Below are positions 28,907-37,144 of a stretch of DNA of 64,000 bases, piece after piece. The DNA is from Acholeplasma oculi (GTDB lineage: Bacteria > Bacillota_I > Bacilli_A > Acholeplasmatales > Acholeplasmataceae). The notes under the pieces were generated by a model, which saw nothing but the letters and a program-made list of their open reading frames with translations, did not search any database and was not told where the DNA came from. Both the position numbers and the translations under genes were made by a program. The number at the start of each line of letters is the position of its first letter. The first letter of the stretch is position 1. Location: positions 248,001 through 312,000 of the forward strand of contig NZ_FUZK01000001.1 of NCBI RefSeq assembly GCF_900166985.1. Direction: 5' to 3'.

Positions 28907-29135
28907 GTGATTATCCTCTTAGTTTATAAATTGCATCTATAAATTATTATAACCTAATTAATACCATACAGCAATTTATTTCTTAAACTGCAGACTTTAG
29001 AATGTTTTATATAAGGACTCAACTGCGTGATATATTTCATAATATCATGTGATTTTTTAAGCAAATCCCGATTCCACCTTATAGGTGTATACTTTATTCA
29101 TTTTGTTTGTTACAATTGAATTTGAGGTATTTTTT

Positions 29136-30536
29136 ATGAAAAGATTTAACAAATATTTTGGTGATAAAGCCTTCTATAAAATGGCTTTAGCAGTTTTAAT
29201 TCCTGTTGTTATTCAACAATTGATTTTGAATATTGCTGGTCTTATTGATACTTTTATGATTAACGGTTTCTCACAAACAGCTTATAATGGTGTATCTACT
29301 GCCAATAGGTTTATGTTTATCATTAACTTCTTTTGGATAGGACTTGCAGCAGGCATTAGTGTATTTGTATCACAATACTTTGGTGCTAAAAACAAAAAAG
29401 GAATTGTAGGAACATTTCAATTAGGATTGATTTTATCCGTCGTTTTTGGATTTTTATCAACAGTTATAATTTATTTTTTCGGTCCTATGGTTATAAAAAT
29501 GTTTTTACCAACATCTGATCCTGAACAAATAGAGGCCGTTAAGTTTGGTATTGAGTATATTCAAATTATTGGATACGGAGCTGTTGTTTTCTTATCCTCT
29601 TTTATGATTTCAACCTTTTATAGATCGGTTGGCCGTGCCAACATTCCTCTTTTTGCAGGTATTGTTGGAATTATAGTCAATATGATATTAAATATGATAT
29701 TAATCTATGGATTTCTTGGGTTTCCGGCCATGGGTGCTATTGGAGCTGCATGGGCAACTTTAATATCTAAAATTGCTGAACTTGTTGTACTCATTGTTGT
29801 TGCATTCTTATATAGTGAAGAAAATTACGCTAAAGAAATATTTAAAAAGTACGTCATTACAAAACGTTTAATAAAAATGTATATTTTAAAAGGTGCACCA
29901 ATCATTGTTAATGAGGTTTTATGGTCAATTGCAATGGTACTATATGCTATGTTTATAACAAGTGGTGTTTATGAATGGGTTACCGCATATGGTTACTCTC
30001 AAAATGCTACAGATATATTCTTTGTCTATTACTCTGGTATGGCAACTGCTTCTGGTGTCATATTAGGTCAAGCACTTGGAGAAGGTGATTTTAATAAGGC
30101 TAAAGATTACTTATTAAAATTACGTGGTATTATGATGATTACAAATATTGCAATCATCATATTGATTATTGTTCTTTCTCCACTGATACTACTTATTTTT
30201 ACACCAGTAAATACAACTTATTATTTAGCTTATCAAGTTATATTAATCAATGTAGTATTCATTGCAATATATGGATATAATGCAATGACTTATTATGCTT
30301 TAAGAGCAGGTGGAGATTCATTAAGAACTTTCTTACTTGATCAACTTCCTACATATTTGGTAGGTCTACCAGTAGTTATCTTATTAAGTCATTTTAGAAT
30401 GGAATTAGGTATAAATATTCTGATGATATTCTTTGCAAGTAAATCGACGGATATAGTAAAACTTATCTATTCCAGACATATCATTAAAAAAGGTACTTGG
30501 TTAAATAACTTAACTGTAGATGAGGTCGAATCCTAA
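29136..30536 (+). CDS. MATE family efflux transporter
   Basis: A 466-residue protein with 12 membrane spans in two homologous halves. FINFFWIGLAAGISVFVSQYFGAKN and its counterpart in the second half (SGMATASGVILGQALGEGD) are MATE hallmarks. It exports drugs or metabolites using an ion gradient. The ATG at 29136 with GAGGT upstream is preferred to the codon at 29085. Monocistronic. Confidence 0.88.
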   Translation: MKRFNKYFGDKAFYKMALAVLIPVVIQQLILNIAGLIDTFMINGFSQTAYNGVSTANRFMFIINFFWIGLAAGISVFVSQYFGAKNKKGIVGTFQLGLILSVVFGFLSTVIIYFFGPMVIKMFLPTSDPEQIEAVKFGIEYIQIIGYGAVVFLSSFMISTFYRSVGRANIPLFAGIVGIIVNMILNMILIYGFLGFPAMGAIGAAWATLISKIAELVVLIVVAFLYSEENYAKEIFKKYVITKRLIKMYILKGAPIIVNEVLWSIAMVLYAMFITSGVYEWVTAYGYSQNATDIFFVYYSGMATASGVILGQALGEGDFNKAKDYLLKLRGIMMITNIAIIILIIVLSPLILLIFTPVNTTYYLAYQVILINVVFIAIYGYNAMTYYALRAGGDSLRTFLLDQLPTYLVGLPVVILLSHFRMELGINILMIFFASKSTDIVKLIYSRHIIKKGTWLNNLTVDEVES

Positions 30537-30644
30537 GTTATAAATTTCTCATAATAATTTACAAAAATACTCATCGCTTTCAGGTTCTAATATATCTTTC
30601 TATACTAAATACCTGACATTTTGAATCTATAACTATACTACCAA

Positions 30645-31058
30645 TTATTTCTTCGTTTTATCGTCAATTACTGATTTTAATTCTTGCAGATTATTAACGT
30701 TGCCCATTATCATTGCAATTTTCTTATTTTTATAATAGATAATCGTATCTTCTGGATGACCCAAAAATTGATGTTCTAAATATGTGATGTACTCTATTTT
30801 GTACTTTTTACTCAATCTCCATATTGATCTTTTCGTTAGATATTTTTCATCAATAATATTAAAATCTATTGAATCAAAAAACAAGTCATTAACTTGTCGA
30901 TATATTTTATCAATAGGCTTTTGTGCATCTTCTGGAATTAACCAAGTTTTACCAACTTTTTTCACACCATGAATTCTACCCTCTGTGCAAAGTATTCTAA
31001 TTCTTCTTTCTTTTATATTCCATTTAGTAGCAAAATAAGATATATTTTTGTATTTCAT
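30645..31058 (-). CDS. Helix-turn-helix (excisionase/MerR-like) protein
   Basis: 137 residues. The N-terminal winged helix YFATKWNIKERRIRILCTEGRIHGVKKVGKTWLIPEDAQKPID is the HTH_17-type domain often found at the start of Fic or mobile-element proteins; the C-terminal 85 residues are not recognised. AGGAAGGTG precedes the ATG. A perfect palindrome sits between promoter and ribosome site, so self-regulation is likely. Confidence 0.7.
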   Translation of the reverse strand: MKYKNISYFATKWNIKERRIRILCTEGRIHGVKKVGKTWLIPEDAQKPIDKIYRQVNDLFFDSIDFNIIDEKYLTKRSIWRLSKKYKIEYITYLEHQFLGHPEDTIIYYKNKKIAMIMGNVNNLQELKSVIDDKTKK

Positions 31059-31071
31059 TATTTCACCTTCC

Positions 31072-31095
31072 TATTATGCCGTTATCGGCATAATA
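31072..31095 (-). promoter_or_regulatory. Palindromic operator of the helix-turn-helix gene
   Basis: TATTATGCCG (31072-31081), TTAT, CGGCATAATA (31086-31095): a perfect 10-bp inverted repeat 14 bases before the ATG of the gene at 30645-31058. GGCATAATATA, half of it plus flank, recurs at 36119-36129. Confidence 0.55.
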
Positions 31096-31212
31096 TAGTT
31101 ATTCAAGTAATTCGCTTGGCTAAAAGATAACAGTCTTCATTATAATACTTCTATAACTTAGACTAATTATGGTAAAATATCTTTAGATAGTGCGGCAAGG
31201 GGCGTGGTTAGG

Positions 31213-33222
31213 ATGGACAATAACTTAATCAAAACATCAATCCATTTCAAACCAATAGGACCTTTCTTTATCCAAAAACATGAGACACAAAATCTATACT
31301 TGTTTACATCAAACACGTTAAAGGTCTTAATCGATCTACCACCGGTTGATCAATTTATGCTGTTTGAAGAACAGATTAGTACATATTGTGAGATCAGCGA
31401 AATTACACACTTAATCATTCAATTACCGTCTTTATCCTTAGTCAATACGATGAGACGATTGAATGTCGATGGATTTAAGGGACAGATTATAACCACTCAA
31501 CCCATCAAAGAACAACTGCTTAAAAATGACATATCCAAAGACATTGAAACCATTGAATCACTTGAATATAACTTATTCTTAGAGGACTTCAAGTTTTCAT
31601 TTTTACCGATGCAATTCTTACCTTTTCCATTGATGTTCATGAGCTATGAAGCTAACTTAAATGCGCTGTGTTCGTCAACCCTGTTTTCAAGTTATTATCA
31701 ACCAGATAGTAAAGATACAGACTTAAAAAACTTGGTATTTGCGTATCATAAAGCCAATATGCCATCTAGTGAATACATTAAAGACCCACTAAAACGCATC
31801 AGACAACATCAAATAAAGACCATTTTACCTGCATTTGGTACCATGATTTTAAAAGACATCGACCAAATGATAGATTATGAATACCATTTGGATTTTTATA
31901 ATACTTATCAAGTATTTAAGTATAACGATGAATTTGTCAAAGAGTTTAACTACATCGAAATCATCAATCATATGATCACGCATTTGAAAATACACATTGA
32001 TCAAGATGAAATTTATGATACATTTTCTAAGTCAGAGTTCATCTTGTCTAAAAAACCACTAGAACTAAAAACGACTAGTTTAGCAGGTTATAAATTATGG
32101 AATGCGTTTTTCGAGTTTATTTATGCAAAAAAAGGTTTAGTATGGTTGACCATGTTAGAACCCCTCGTTAAACAATATAACAACAGCTTTGGGCTAGAAT
32201 TGCCAACTGTTTACATGTCAAAAATGGTTGAGATTACAAAATCCAACGAACAACTTCAAAAAGTGAACAAGGAATTAGAAGAAAGCGTTGAGAAGCTCTC
32301 CAATCAAGTTGAAGAAACCAAAGACGCGATTTTAAGATGCCCTATCACAAAACTATATAATGAACAATTCTTTAGAGAACTGCTTAAAAAAGATTTAACT
32401 ACACCAGTGCCAGAACATAAAACCACTGGCTACATCTTAATCCAACTAGACCAAATCAACGAACTGAATAAACGATATGGTAAGGAAACGGGGGATGAAG
32501 CAATTAGAAATTTAGCTTATCAAACCACACAAGTCATTCCAGATGAAGCAACACTTTTTAAACAAAGTGGCCCTGGTATCATTCTTTATATCCAAATGGT
32601 CTCGCCAAAAACAATCAACAAGGTTGCCTTAAAGGTTAGAAATGCAATCAGAGACTCCATTTTATTTATTGAGAAAGTCACCGCAAGCTTATCGATTGTT
32701 ACATTAGATGAAGTGAGTCCAGTCCTAACAACCAATGAGAAAATCAAACTAATCTTCACTTTATTAGATAAACGTATCCACTTTGCTAGACAAATCGGTA
32801 ATGGCGAGATCGTCGATCAAAAATCGATTTTACCGGTTGCCTCAGAAGGCATCATCTTATTAGTCGACGAAGATGACATCAACAGAAATATGCTATACCG
32901 TATATTTAACCGTATTCACTTTGAGGTGAAGATGGCTGCATCCGTCGAAGAAGCGATTGCAATTGTCGATAGTTATCCAGTCGATTTAATCATATCAGAA
33001 ATTAACTTATCGAAAATGGATGGGTTTGGGTTAAAACGTCACTTGAATGAGAGTAAGGAACATGCGAATATCCCATTTATCATGGTATCGCACAACAAAA
33101 CACTTGAAAATATTAAACGTGGGAATGTCTTGGATGTCGATTTAATCATCGAAAAACCAATCATTCCAGAAGAACTGATTGGCCACGTAAAACGTATGCG
33201 TATAAAGCGAAATAACCTATGA
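31213..33222 (+). CDS. Degenerate lactamase-like / GGDEF / receiver signalling protein
   Basis: 669 residues. Residues 5-300 look like a flavodiiron-type (ODP) beta-lactamase fold without the metal-binding HxHxD. A coiled coil lies at about 335-370. A GGDEF-like domain follows (about 372-520), in which the active loop reads SGPGI (452-456), so it cannot make c-di-GMP. A C-terminal receiver starts at ILLVDEDD; the acceptor Asp is Glu596 (IISEINLSKMDG) while the Lys of EKP is kept. It appears to be a scaffold or sensor rather than an enzyme. The stop TGA overlaps the ATG of the glycosyltransferase. The codon use is less AT-biased than in nearby genes. Confidence 0.75.
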   Translation: MDNNLIKTSIHFKPIGPFFIQKHETQNLYLFTSNTLKVLIDLPPVDQFMLFEEQISTYCEISEITHLIIQLPSLSLVNTMRRLNVDGFKGQIITTQPIKEQLLKNDISKDIETIESLEYNLFLEDFKFSFLPMQFLPFPLMFMSYEANLNALCSSTLFSSYYQPDSKDTDLKNLVFAYHKANMPSSEYIKDPLKRIRQHQIKTILPAFGTMILKDIDQMIDYEYHLDFYNTYQVFKYNDEFVKEFNYIEIINHMITHLKIHIDQDEIYDTFSKSEFILSKKPLELKTTSLAGYKLWNAFFEFIYAKKGLVWLTMLEPLVKQYNNSFGLELPTVYMSKMVEITKSNEQLQKVNKELEESVEKLSNQVEETKDAILRCPITKLYNEQFFRELLKKDLTTPVPEHKTTGYILIQLDQINELNKRYGKETGDEAIRNLAYQTTQVIPDEATLFKQSGPGIILYIQMVSPKTINKVALKVRNAIRDSILFIEKVTASLSIVTLDEVSPVLTTNEKIKLIFTLLDKRIHFARQIGNGEIVDQKSILPVASEGIILLVDEDDINRNMLYRIFNRIHFEVKMAASVEEAIAIVDSYPVDLIISEINLSKMDGFGLKRHLNESKEHANIPFIMVSHNKTLENIKRGNVLDVDLIIEKPIIPEELIGHVKRMRIKRNNL

Positions 33223-36047
33223 ATAAAGACATCATCTTTATTGCCATTGGTGTATTTGTTGGCATCACCATATTCTTACTCGTACTCATCTTACTTCAAA
33301 AGCGTATTAACCGAAAAAATAGCATGCGTCAAGGACTCGCAAGAGACTATTTATTTAAAAGATACTTCGACAATGAACCCATTAAAAGACCGGTATCAGC
33401 CAAATTTTTCTTCAATGCATTCATCGATATAGAAACACAAGTATCGATTGAACCCGTGGTAAGAAAAAAGATCATTGAAGATATTTCAAAGACCAGATTT
33501 TGTAAAAAACAATATAGAAATTTAAATAGTCTATCCAAATATAAGCGTAAACTAGCTGTCTTTTACTTACAGTCATTAGACTTAAAAGATGTGAACAGCT
33601 TATTTGAAAAACGACTTGAGAAAGAGCGAAATGATTCGGTGCGTTTTTTCATTTTATATGCCTTAAAGGCGCACATCAATGAGCGTATATTTAATTTAGC
33701 CATGAATAGTTTGAGTCATTCAGATTTATCCTATCCAAGATGGGTATATGCGATATTTAAGAACAATTATGATGTCATTAGACCATTCATCAGTAAATAT
33801 TTTTCAGATGAACGCGTCCGCATCAAAAAGTTTTTACTCTATCTAGCAAGTAATGTCTTCGATGCGAATTTAAGACAATATGCCTTTGATAAGTTTGAAC
33901 AAACCAACGAGTATAAAGATATCAAAAAAGAAGCATTATATGCACTGTCTTTAATGTATCCTGAAGACCTTATTACGGATCATTTCTTGGAACATGAAGA
34001 CCTAGAGGTTAGGAAAGTAGCGATTCGTGCATCCGCTATTAAAGTCACACAAGAAATGGTTGATTACCATTTGAATGCCATGGATGGGACACTCCTAGAT
34101 TTAAACCGTGCGAACGCGTTATCCAGAATTGTGTTCGATTCTAAAACATTGTTGATTTACTTACTGAACTACTATCCGAAATCCAAAACAGAACACCAAA
34201 GATTGGCGATTTCTAGGGTGTTATCTCACCACATTGACTACTTAATGTTAAAACTAAAATCGGATAGTTATTCTTATATCACTGAAATCATTGAAGACCT
34301 ATTGAAACTACATATCGTAGAAGATTTCATCGACTTTATGAATATCAATAAAGACAAAGAAGTCGAAAAAATTATGCTCAATATCATTAAGAAGTATGCG
34401 ACACAAGATAAGTTTTTGCTTGATGAATTTTCGATTTACTTAAATCAACGCATTCTAAACAAGTTAGGCTTAATTCAAAAACCACTACCAACCTCTGTTA
34501 GAGAAAAAGCGCCGGTTGAGCTAACCAAAGTCATTTGGACAGTTTTCTGGATTGTCGTTGCGATTACGTTTATGCCAATTATATTTTTCTTTTTAAACCT
34601 CGATTTGATTTTCTCAAATGAACCGTTATTAACGCCATTTTTGATTTCACTGAATACTTATTTATCGGTTTACTTCATCGCAGTAAACTCGATTTATCTG
34701 ATTTTATTGTTGTTTTCGCTTAAAGGTGCGAATGAACGCGACCAAATGTGGTCGATCAAAAAACAAACCTTATTATTTGAACATGATTTATTACCAAGTA
34801 TTTCCATCATCGCACCAGCTTATAATGAAGAGAAAAGCATCATTGAAAGTGTGACCTCACTCCTAAACTTAAAGTATCCTAAATATGAAGTTATTGTTGT
34901 CAATGATGGTTCAAAAGATGATACCATTGGTGTTTTAGTGAAACATTTTGAATTAGAACGGAAGCATCCATTCTTTCAATTGCCACTGAAGACAAAGCCA
35001 CTTAGAAGTGTATATGTGTCTAAACAAATACCCAACTTAATCGTCATTGACAAACAAAATGGTGGAAAAGCTGACGCCTTGAATTTAGGGATAAACGTCG
35101 CTAAAAATGATTACATCTGTGGTATCGATGCAGATTCATTATTAGATGAAGATGCATTACTCAAACTGATGAGTGTTACACTGGATGATGCGAAAACACA
35201 CATTGCATTGGGTGGTAATATTGTCCCTGTCAATGGTTGTATTGTCGATAAAGGCAAAATTGAACAAAGCGGATTGGGTAAAAACCCAATTGTTCGTTTT
35301 CAAACATTGGAGTACTTAAGAGCCTTTACAACCGGCCGTATTGGTTGGTCCAAACTACATAGTTTATTGATTGTTTCTGGTGCTTTTGGCCTATTTAACC
35401 GTAAGTCTTTGATCGACACAGGTGGGTATCTAACCATCAGTGGTGATTTAAAGAAAGATACTGTTGGTGAAGATATGGAGTTGGTTGTTAGATTAACGTA
35501 TAAAGCCATAAAGGATAAATTGCCTTATCGTGTTGAATATGTCCATCATGCGAACTGTTACACAGAATTACCATCTGATATGTCATCTTTACTAAAACAA
35601 AGAAATCGTTGGCAGCGAGGGTTACTAGATATATTAAGTTACCACCGTTCATTACTATTTAACCCTAGGTATAAACAACCAGGTCTCATTGGGTTTCCTT
35701 ACTTCTTCATCTTTGAAATGATGGGCCCATTCTTAGAACTCATTGGTTATTTAGCGTTAATCACTGGGTTTATCTTGGGTATACTAAATGTTGAGTTGGT
35801 CATTTTATTATTCTACGCAACCATTGGATTTGGTATTTATATTTCATTGATTAGTTTGTGGATTTCTGAAAGAAGAAATGATTTTTATCCAATGAAGCAT
35901 ACTTTAATCATGATAATGATTGCTATTGCTGAAAACTTTGGCTTTAGGCAATTGATGAGTTTGCACCGAATTAAAGCAACCTTATCTAGTTTAAAAGAAA
36001 GTGGTCATTGGGGATCACAAAATAGAACAGGTTTTCAAAAGAAGTAA
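33219..36047 (+). CDS. Processive GT2 glycosyltransferase with HEAT-like N-terminal domain
   Basis: 942 residues. One N-terminal span (5-27) is followed by a helical-repeat region (about 60-435) with HEAT-like pairs such as DLEVRKVAIRASAIKV. Two spans (440-502) lead to the GT2 domain: SISIIAPAYNEEKSIIE (about 527), IDADS (about 636), GEDME (about 749) and the QRNRWQRG motif (about 792), then C-terminal spans. This is the arrangement of cellulose, hyaluronan and poly-GlcNAc synthases, which polymerise and extrude a polysaccharide. No PilZ domain is present. The start overlaps the upstream stop by 4 bases; tight coupling implies the degenerate signalling protein controls it. Confidence 0.85.
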   Translation: MNKDIIFIAIGVFVGITIFLLVLILLQKRINRKNSMRQGLARDYLFKRYFDNEPIKRPVSAKFFFNAFIDIETQVSIEPVVRKKIIEDISKTRFCKKQYRNLNSLSKYKRKLAVFYLQSLDLKDVNSLFEKRLEKERNDSVRFFILYALKAHINERIFNLAMNSLSHSDLSYPRWVYAIFKNNYDVIRPFISKYFSDERVRIKKFLLYLASNVFDANLRQYAFDKFEQTNEYKDIKKEALYALSLMYPEDLITDHFLEHEDLEVRKVAIRASAIKVTQEMVDYHLNAMDGTLLDLNRANALSRIVFDSKTLLIYLLNYYPKSKTEHQRLAISRVLSHHIDYLMLKLKSDSYSYITEIIEDLLKLHIVEDFIDFMNINKDKEVEKIMLNIIKKYATQDKFLLDEFSIYLNQRILNKLGLIQKPLPTSVREKAPVELTKVIWTVFWIVVAITFMPIIFFFLNLDLIFSNEPLLTPFLISLNTYLSVYFIAVNSIYLILLLFSLKGANERDQMWSIKKQTLLFEHDLLPSISIIAPAYNEEKSIIESVTSLLNLKYPKYEVIVVNDGSKDDTIGVLVKHFELERKHPFFQLPLKTKPLRSVYVSKQIPNLIVIDKQNGGKADALNLGINVAKNDYICGIDADSLLDEDALLKLMSVTLDDAKTHIALGGNIVPVNGCIVDKGKIEQSGLGKNPIVRFQTLEYLRAFTTGRIGWSKLHSLLIVSGAFGLFNRKSLIDTGGYLTISGDLKKDTVGEDMELVVRLTYKAIKDKLPYRVEYVHHANCYTELPSDMSSLLKQRNRWQRGLLDILSYHRSLLFNPRYKQPGLIGFPYFFIFEMMGPFLELIGYLALITGFILGILNVELVILLFYATIGFGIYISLISLWISERRNDFYPMKHTLIMIMIAIAENFGFRQLMSLHRIKATLSSLKESGHWGSQNRTGFQKK

Positions 36048-36077
36048 TCCAGACGTACAGTTGGGTTACTTTTTTCT
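36042..36077 (+). terminator. Terminator of the glycosyltransferase operon
   Basis: AAGTAATCC (36042-36050) pairs, with one G-T wobble, with GGGTTACTT (36063-36071), followed by TTTTTC. Confidence 0.65.
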
Positions 36078-36236
36078 TACGATTTGTTGCATATATACCA
36101 TTAATAGGGTTTTTCGTTGGCATAATATAAATACACATCAAATGTGTTCATACATCAATTTAGGAGGCTTTTTTGCTAGATTATGGTTTATCAAATACAA
36201 TGAGTGACTGCCTTTCATAAAGTGTAATCCCAGTGA

Positions 36237-36470
36237 TTGATGTTAAGAAAAAAATCATCTAAATTCGGTGAGCATCTTTTGAAAAGCGATTTAATTTCAT
36301 CACTAGCAATACTAAAATCAATCAGTATGTATGACTTGTATTCTTTTTTTGCGAAAGCCTCAACGACAGTACTTTTTCCAACACGTCTTGCACCTTCGAT
36401 GAGTAAAGCAGTTTTACCATTTTCATTTTTCTAAGAAAGCAGTTGCTTATATATTACGCTCTAACTTCAT
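36237..36470 (-). pseudogene. N-terminal remnant of an AAA ATPase (DUF4143-type)
   Basis: Translation of the minus strand gives MKLERNI, then a frame break with stops, then NGKTALLIEGARRVGKST (Walker A) and SYILIDFSIASDEIKSLF before the match ends. These are the first 75 or so residues of the AAA-DUF4143 ATPases common in mollicutes. The rest of the gene is missing. The 160 bases before it (36078-36236) hold only a copy of the 11-base GGCATAATATA repeat. Confidence 0.65.
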
Positions 36471-36600
36471 CAGGATCACCTCTTATAACCCTATTTTACA
36501 CGTATTTTGATTTTTTAAAGTTTTCTCGTATCGCGTTATTGAAAATTTACTTGTAAGTATCAATATATCTACTTCGAGTTAGCTACTATCAACATTATAT

Positions 36601-36826
36601 AATCGTGTGAAAAGTGGAGTAAACGTGTAAATAGTTAGGTAATCGTGCAAATAATTGAATAAGAATTTCATAGAGGCATGAAAAAAGGGCTAATACTTGA
36701 GGCGAATAGTGATTCGCTATTGTATCAGACCTATGCTCGTTTAATGTATAATACTACCTATTTTGATACAAAAAAGCACCCCATGTTTTTTTAGCACCCC
36801 AACCTCAAAAAATTACACCCCTAAAT
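36601..36826 (+). repeat. Boundary element copy 1 (R repeats, hairpin, L repeats)
   Basis: R block: AATCGTG-type units at 36601, 36621 and 36641, an exact 20-base period. A hairpin with nested GCGAA/TTCGC stems follows at 36687-36732; it carries an A run on its left and thus terminates minus-strand transcripts. L block: TACCTATTTTGATACAAA, then AGCACCCC at 36775 and 36793 and a weaker third unit near 36815. Complete copies with the same order occur at 50271 and 52565. Confidence 0.75.
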
Positions 36827-36935
36827 TATGGCTTAGTTTAGAGGCTTAATTTTTCTAGTATTTTTAGTGGTATTTTCTTTGTGTCAAAATAAGGTATTCC
36901 ACTATCGGGTTATTGTTGGGTATCGAACCCATATT

Positions 36936-37034
36936 TTAATTAATAGGAGATGTTTTATCAATATAAGTTAAATCCTGGGTAATGATGCCTACAAATTCAT
37001 CACCCGCAAACCAAATAACAACTTGATTATATGA
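36936..37034 (-). pseudogene. Short C-terminal remnant, possibly of a GGDEF protein
   Basis: A minus-strand stretch of 32 codons, closed by stops on both sides, reads VVIWFAGDEFVGIITQDL. The AGDEF core resembles a GGDEF active loop, but the piece is too short to be certain. It lies between boundary copy 1 and the glycosidase terminator. Confidence 0.3.
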
Positions 37035-37075
37035 TTAATATAGTAAACCAAAACACTAAACCATAGAAATCAAAA

Positions 37076-37108
37076 AAACATGAAGCATTTTCTTGCTTCA
37101 TGTTTACC
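37076..37108 (-). terminator. Terminator of the glycosidase gene
   Basis: AAACATGAAGCA (37076-37087) pairs with TGCTTCATGTTT (37094-37105). On the minus strand it runs into a T tract, 40 bases after the stop. Confidence 0.8.
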
Positions 37109-37144
37109 ATAGTATTAAACCATCTCAACTAAATCTTTGATTTA

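Noticed and set aside
36601-36660. Plasmid iterons
   Set aside because: The 20-bp period fits iterons, but no replication initiator gene is near, and the blocks recur many times next to terminators and cargo genes.
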